From contig NZ_CANMNP010000018.1 in NCBI RefSeq assembly GCF_947499295.1, positions 62,001-126,000 of the forward strand: a stretch of DNA of 64,000 nt. Direction: 5' to 3'. Positions 63,498 to 64,000 of the stretch are shown here, piece after piece (position 1 is the first letter of the stretch; every line of letters starts with the position of its first letter). Both the position numbers and the translations under genes were made by a program. The DNA is from an uncultured Roseibium sp. (lineage in GTDB: Bacteria > Pseudomonadota > Alphaproteobacteria > Rhizobiales > Stappiaceae). The notes under the pieces were generated by a model. The model had not been told where the DNA came from, did no database searches, and saw only the letters and a list, made by a program, of their open reading frames with translations.

Positions 63498-64000
63498 TCA
63501 CAGATCCTTGTATCTGTTCGCCACATCTGTCCAATCGAGAACCTTGGAATCGCCTTCCGCATAGGGCCTGCCAAGCGCGTGTTCGATTGCAAGGGCGACT
63601 GACGCGGGATCGCCCGGCCTGTAGCCATAGCGATTTGGTTTTGCACCAGCAGCAAAATCCGGGCAGATGGCATTGAGTTTCAGATAGTCGTACTGCATGA
63701 GCTTCATGCTGCTGTCGACCAGGTAGTCCGCATGCTCCATGTCGTGATAGGGCGCGACACCAGCGTCGGCGTATTTCAAGTATGGAAGCGTATCCGTGAA
63801 CTCCATCCGACCATATTCGGTTATGTTTTCAGCACTTTTCTCAAGTTTAGGCGTACCGACCAGATGAAAGTGGATGTCCGGATAGGTTTCAGATGCGATT
63901 TCGAAAAATGTCGGGTCGAAGAGCATTGATCCGACTGTGACGATGTTCTTACCCCCTGAATAGGGGCTCGGGCCAATTGTATCGAAATCTGCTTTTGAAA
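63498..64000 (-). CDS. GumK-like glucuronosyltransferase (5' part beyond the right edge)
   Basis: The frame is open to the window edge, so only the C-terminal 166 or so residues are seen. SGGKNIVTVGSMLFDPTFFE, GRMEFTDTLPYLKYADAGVA and YLVDSSMKLMQYDYLKLNAI resemble GumK/GT70-type glucuronosyltransferases of xanthan-like polysaccharides. In a locus with a flippase this supports an acidic exopolysaccharide. Family call is from motif memory. Confidence 0.72.
   Translation of the reverse strand, partial: SKADFDTIGPSPYSGGKNIVTVGSMLFDPTFFEIASETYPDIHFHLVGTPKLEKSAENITEYGRMEFTDTLPYLKYADAGVAPYHDMEHADYLVDSSMKLMQYDYLKLNAICPDFAAGAKPNRYGYRPGDPASVALAIEHALGRPYAEGDSKVLDWTDVANRYKDL

Noticed and set aside
1-64000. 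CRISPR arrays, insertion sequences, rRNA genes and prophage genes
   Set aside because: I saw no regularly spaced repeats, transposase motifs, rRNA or phage structural genes in the window.

Overview
The window reads as chromosomal DNA of an alphaproteobacterium, most likely Hyphomicrobiales and possibly the Roseibium/Labrenzia/Stappia group. The placement is inferred from the lptC-lptA-lptB-rpoN-hpf-ptsN block, the TRAP transporter, queG next to a GST gene and uppP, a DUF1127 protein, and moderately GC-rich coding sequence with GTG/TTG starts; no 16S gene is present. I found 60 protein genes (two cut by the window edges) and one tRNA. I saw no rRNA, CRISPR array, insertion sequence or prophage.

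Layout. 1-4.1 kb: end of a formate dehydrogenase alpha gene, a LysR regulator, a cytochrome c556-like gene and a small exported protein. 4.1-13.1 kb: a 711-residue exported protein, queG, a GST, uppP, a WYL regulator, a DUF1127 protein, an MFS transporter and an NDUFA9-like protein. 13.2-18.5 kb: tRNA-Leu(CAG), then a leftward envelope operon (VWA, DUF3137, LemA, SH3-like proteins). 18.6-20.7 kb: a LuxR-alpha/beta-hydrolase fusion divergent from a stand-alone LuxR HTH protein. 20.7-29.5 kb: a GntR regulator divergent from a catabolic operon with a TRAP transporter, 2-hydroxyacid dehydrogenase, RraA-like protein, MRJP-like exported protein, KDG-type kinase, SDR and cupin dioxygenase.

29.7-36.1 kb: a caspase/Sel1 protein paired with an unusual radical SAM protein, converging on a two-domain glycosyltransferase fusion and a small unknown gene. 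36.4-38.8 kb: an SMR transporter and two outer-membrane barrels. 39-42.8 kb: a copper-response unit (copA, cueR, two c-type cytochromes) behind a MerR-type promoter with a 19-bp spacer. 42.9-48.8 kb: RNase D, lptC-lptA-lptB, rpoN, hpf and ptsN, followed by leftward mdoH.

50.7-54.0 kb: a compact four-gene operon (MDR oxidoreductase, PTPS-like protein lacking usual active-site residues, GT4 glycosyltransferase, methyltransferase) that may build a modified pterin or a related small glycoside; this is the best candidate for an undescribed pathway. 54.3-64 kb: a glycan locus with a HAD-UbiA fusion and a DprE1-like oxidase, resembling the mycobacterial polyprenyl-phosphate pentose pathway, followed by a small SMR/EamA transporter, a sugar-nucleotide epimerase, a class III aminotransferase, a polytopic membrane protein, a flippase and a GumK-like glycosyltransferase cut by the right edge.
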